Source of the DNA: Gammaproteobacteria bacterium
GTDB taxonomy: Bacteria > Pseudomonadota > Gammaproteobacteria > Pseudomonadales > Halieaceae
Assembly (NCBI GenBank): GCA_018222695.1
Contig: JAAEZV010000077.1
Location: 1-7,563, forward strand
Reading direction: 5' to 3'
DNA: 7,563 nt
Shown here: positions 6,698 to 7,563 of the stretch, piece after piece
Numbering within the stretch: the first letter of the stretch is position 1
How the letters are laid out: each line of letters starts with the position of its first letter
The notes under the pieces: model-generated
What the model saw: the letters and a program-made list of their open reading frames with translations, nothing else
Database searches by the model: none
Told to the model about the DNA's origin: nothing
Position numbers and translations under genes: made by a program

Positions 6698-6816
6698 GGC
6701 AATCTCTACACTGCGCCCGAAGCGGATAGCGGCCCCGCCGGGCTGAGAAGCAAGGCGGGATTGTCTACCATAGTCGAAGTGATAGCGAGCGCTGCGGCGC
6801 GGGATCGAATCCATCC
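6698..6816. promoter_or_regulatory. Divergent rnm/yciB intergenic region, presumed promoters in both directions
   Basis: This 119-bp spacer is the only substantial non-coding stretch in the window and separates two divergent operons, so promoters are expected here. No strong sigma-70 pair is visible. For yciB the best candidate is CTGAGA (6743-6748), 17 bp, then TACCAT (6766-6771), each matching 4 of 6 consensus bases. For rnm a possible -10 is TATGGT on the - strand (6772-6767), with no credible -35. I found no operator-like palindrome apart from the hairpin listed separately. Confidence 0.4.
6734..6759 (+). other. Hairpin with GAGA tetraloop and GG/AA internal loop in the yciB leader region
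   Basis: Read on the + strand, CCCGCC (6734-6739) pairs fully with GGCGGG (6754-6759). Inside are GG (6740-6741) opposite AA (6752-6753), which could form tandem G-A pairs, then GCT (6742-6744) pairing with AGC (6749-6751), closed by GAGA (6745-6748), a GNRA tetraloop. No T-run follows, so it is not an intrinsic terminator. On the - strand the internal loop becomes TT/CC and the cap TCTC, so the structure is better suited to a + strand RNA. Whether it is transcribed depends on where the yciB promoter lies. Confidence 0.4.
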
Positions 6817-7422
6817 ATGAAACAACTGCTGGAATTCTTGCCTCTGGTGCTTTTTTTCGGCGCCTACCAGATGGACGGCGAGATCGTGACCGTTGGAAGC
6901 TGGTCACATACCTTCGATGGCATCTTCAGCGCCACGGCGGTGTTGATGGCGAGCAGCGTCATCGTTTGGCTGCTCGCCTCGGCCATGTCGAGGCGCAACG
7001 AACGGCGCCTGATGTGGATGGCGATTGCCGTGGTGGTCTTTGGTGCTGCGACCCTGATTCTGAGAGACCAACGTTTCATTCAATGGAAGCCCACCGTTTT
7101 CAATTGGGTCTTGGCTGCCGTATTCCTCGGGTCCCAATTCGTGGGTGAACGCAATCTCCTGGAACGACTGTTGGGCGGTCAGCTGTCTCTGACCCGCCGG
7201 GTATGGACTCAACTGAATACGCTATGGATCGGAAACTTCACATTAGTCGGGGCCCTGAATTTGTTCGTGGCCTACCGATACGAGGAAGCGTTCTGGGTGT
7301 CATACAAGCTGTATTCAAGTGTCGGCTTCACGGTCGTACTGATGTTGCTGACGATTCTCATTGTTGCCCCGCACCTTAAAGAAGACGATGCGGCGGAAAG
7401 CGAACAGGCGGGCGGGTCGTGA
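6817..7422 (+). CDS. yciB: YciB, inner-membrane-spanning septation protein A
   Basis: This 201-residue polytopic membrane protein has the family N-terminus MKQLLEFLPLVLFFGAYQ and the conserved IQWKPTVFNW, FLGSQFVGERNLLERLLGGQLSLTRRVWTQLN and VSYKLYSSVG segments. Hydrophobic stretches suggest about six membrane passes, near residues 4-18, 35-56, 66-83, 95-109, 136-153 and 167-184, followed by a short acidic cytoplasmic-looking tail (KEDDAAESEQ). YciB is linked in enterobacteria to septation and envelope integrity through interactions with division and elongation proteins, but no biochemical activity is known. The loop after the first helix (about 19-34) is longer than in E. coli but matches the Pseudomonas form. 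The ATG at 6817 has no convincing Shine-Dalgarno; it is retained because the family N-terminus begins exactly here. The stop TGA shares its A with the ATG of the next gene. Confidence 0.95.
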   Translation: MKQLLEFLPLVLFFGAYQMDGEIVTVGSWSHTFDGIFSATAVLMASSVIVWLLASAMSRRNERRLMWMAIAVVVFGAATLILRDQRFIQWKPTVFNWVLAAVFLGSQFVGERNLLERLLGGQLSLTRRVWTQLNTLWIGNFTLVGALNLFVAYRYEEAFWVSYKLYSSVGFTVVLMLLTILIVAPHLKEDDAAESEQAGGS

Positions 7423-7563
7423 TGGCTCCCCTGATGACGCTCACCGTGACAAGCGTACCCACCGCAGTGAAAAGCGCCTCATTATGGGTACTGCTCGCTC
7501 TGACCGTGCTTTGCTTGCCCGCGGCCAATGCTCAGGACACTCAGTATATCAGTGACATGGTGC
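7422..7563 (+). CDS. 3'-truncated exported protein, probably TIGR04211-type SH3-domain protein
   Basis: Only 47 codons are present before the window ends. They encode a signal peptide: one lysine (K17), the hydrophobic core LWVLLALTVLCLP (21-33), and AANA just before a predicted signal peptidase I site at A37/Q38. The cysteine at 31 is preceded by Leu, so it does not fit a lipobox. The mature start QDTQYISDMV resembles the YISD...V opening of the periplasmic bacterial SH3 (YgiM/TIGR04211) family, but the diagnostic LRSGP-type sequence is outside the window, so the family name is tentative. The ATG at 7422 overlaps the yciB stop (TGATG), suggesting coupling. The 17-residue N-region is long and poor in charge. 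An in-frame GTG at 7467, starting just before KSASLW, would give a more ordinary signal peptide, and an ATG at 7434 is also possible. None has a clear Shine-Dalgarno. Confidence 0.6.
   Translation, partial: MAPLMTLTVTSVPTAVKSASLWVLLALTVLCLPAANAQDTQYISDMV

Noticed and set aside
6698..6907. The rnm reading frame stays open upstream to an ATG at 6907, adding 70 residues.
   Set aside because: The extension is Arg/Ser-rich, overlaps the start of divergent yciB, and has no counterpart before the PHP DFHTH motif; the GTG at 6697 fits the family.

Overview
This window is a GC-rich, almost fully coding chromosomal segment from a gammaproteobacterium. The gene order ubiG-mupP-yciK, the ScpAB condensin genes (as in Pseudomonas and relatives, in place of enterobacterial MukBEF), the YciO/Rnm/RluB set and the style of the proteins point to a Pseudomonas-like lineage. 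My guess is a marine Halieaceae/Cellvibrionales-type bacterium, but that is inference only. I see no mobile element, CRISPR array, tRNA, rRNA or phage gene.

There are three transcription blocks. Block 1 (+ strand, 2-2790) is the 3' part of an mtaD-type amidohydrolase, then ubiG, a MupP-type HAD phosphatase and the YciK-type short-chain dehydrogenase. These genes are separated by 4 bp or overlap by 4 bp, so they look like one translationally coupled operon. They cover SAH/MTA salvage, ubiquinone O-methylation (which produces SAH), peptidoglycan recycling and an oxidoreductase of unknown substrate.

Block 2 (- strand, 6697 down to 2796) reads rnm (PHP-domain RNase AM), yciO (YrdC/Sua5 fold), scpA, scpB and rluB. 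It is also tightly packed: a GTGA overlap between rnm and yciO, 15 bp between yciO and scpA, scpA-scpB nearly touching, and a 29-bp scpB/rluB overlap. It joins RNA-maturation and translation genes to the SMC-ScpAB chromosome-segregation genes. Blocks 1 and 2 converge with only 5 bp between the stop codons.

Block 3 (+ strand, 6817 to the end) starts divergently from rnm across a 119-bp spacer. It holds yciB (inner-membrane septation/envelope protein) and the first 47 codons of an exported protein, probably a TIGR04211-type SH3-domain protein, whose start overlaps the yciB stop.

The window is mainly conserved housekeeping DNA and I found no convincing undescribed multi-gene system. The points most worth checking are a GNRA-capped hairpin with a GG/AA internal loop in the rnm/yciB spacer, a perfect TATAAT directly in front of a scpA start that lacks a Shine-Dalgarno, a non-consensus residue in the ScpA N-terminal signature, and several start-site ambiguities.
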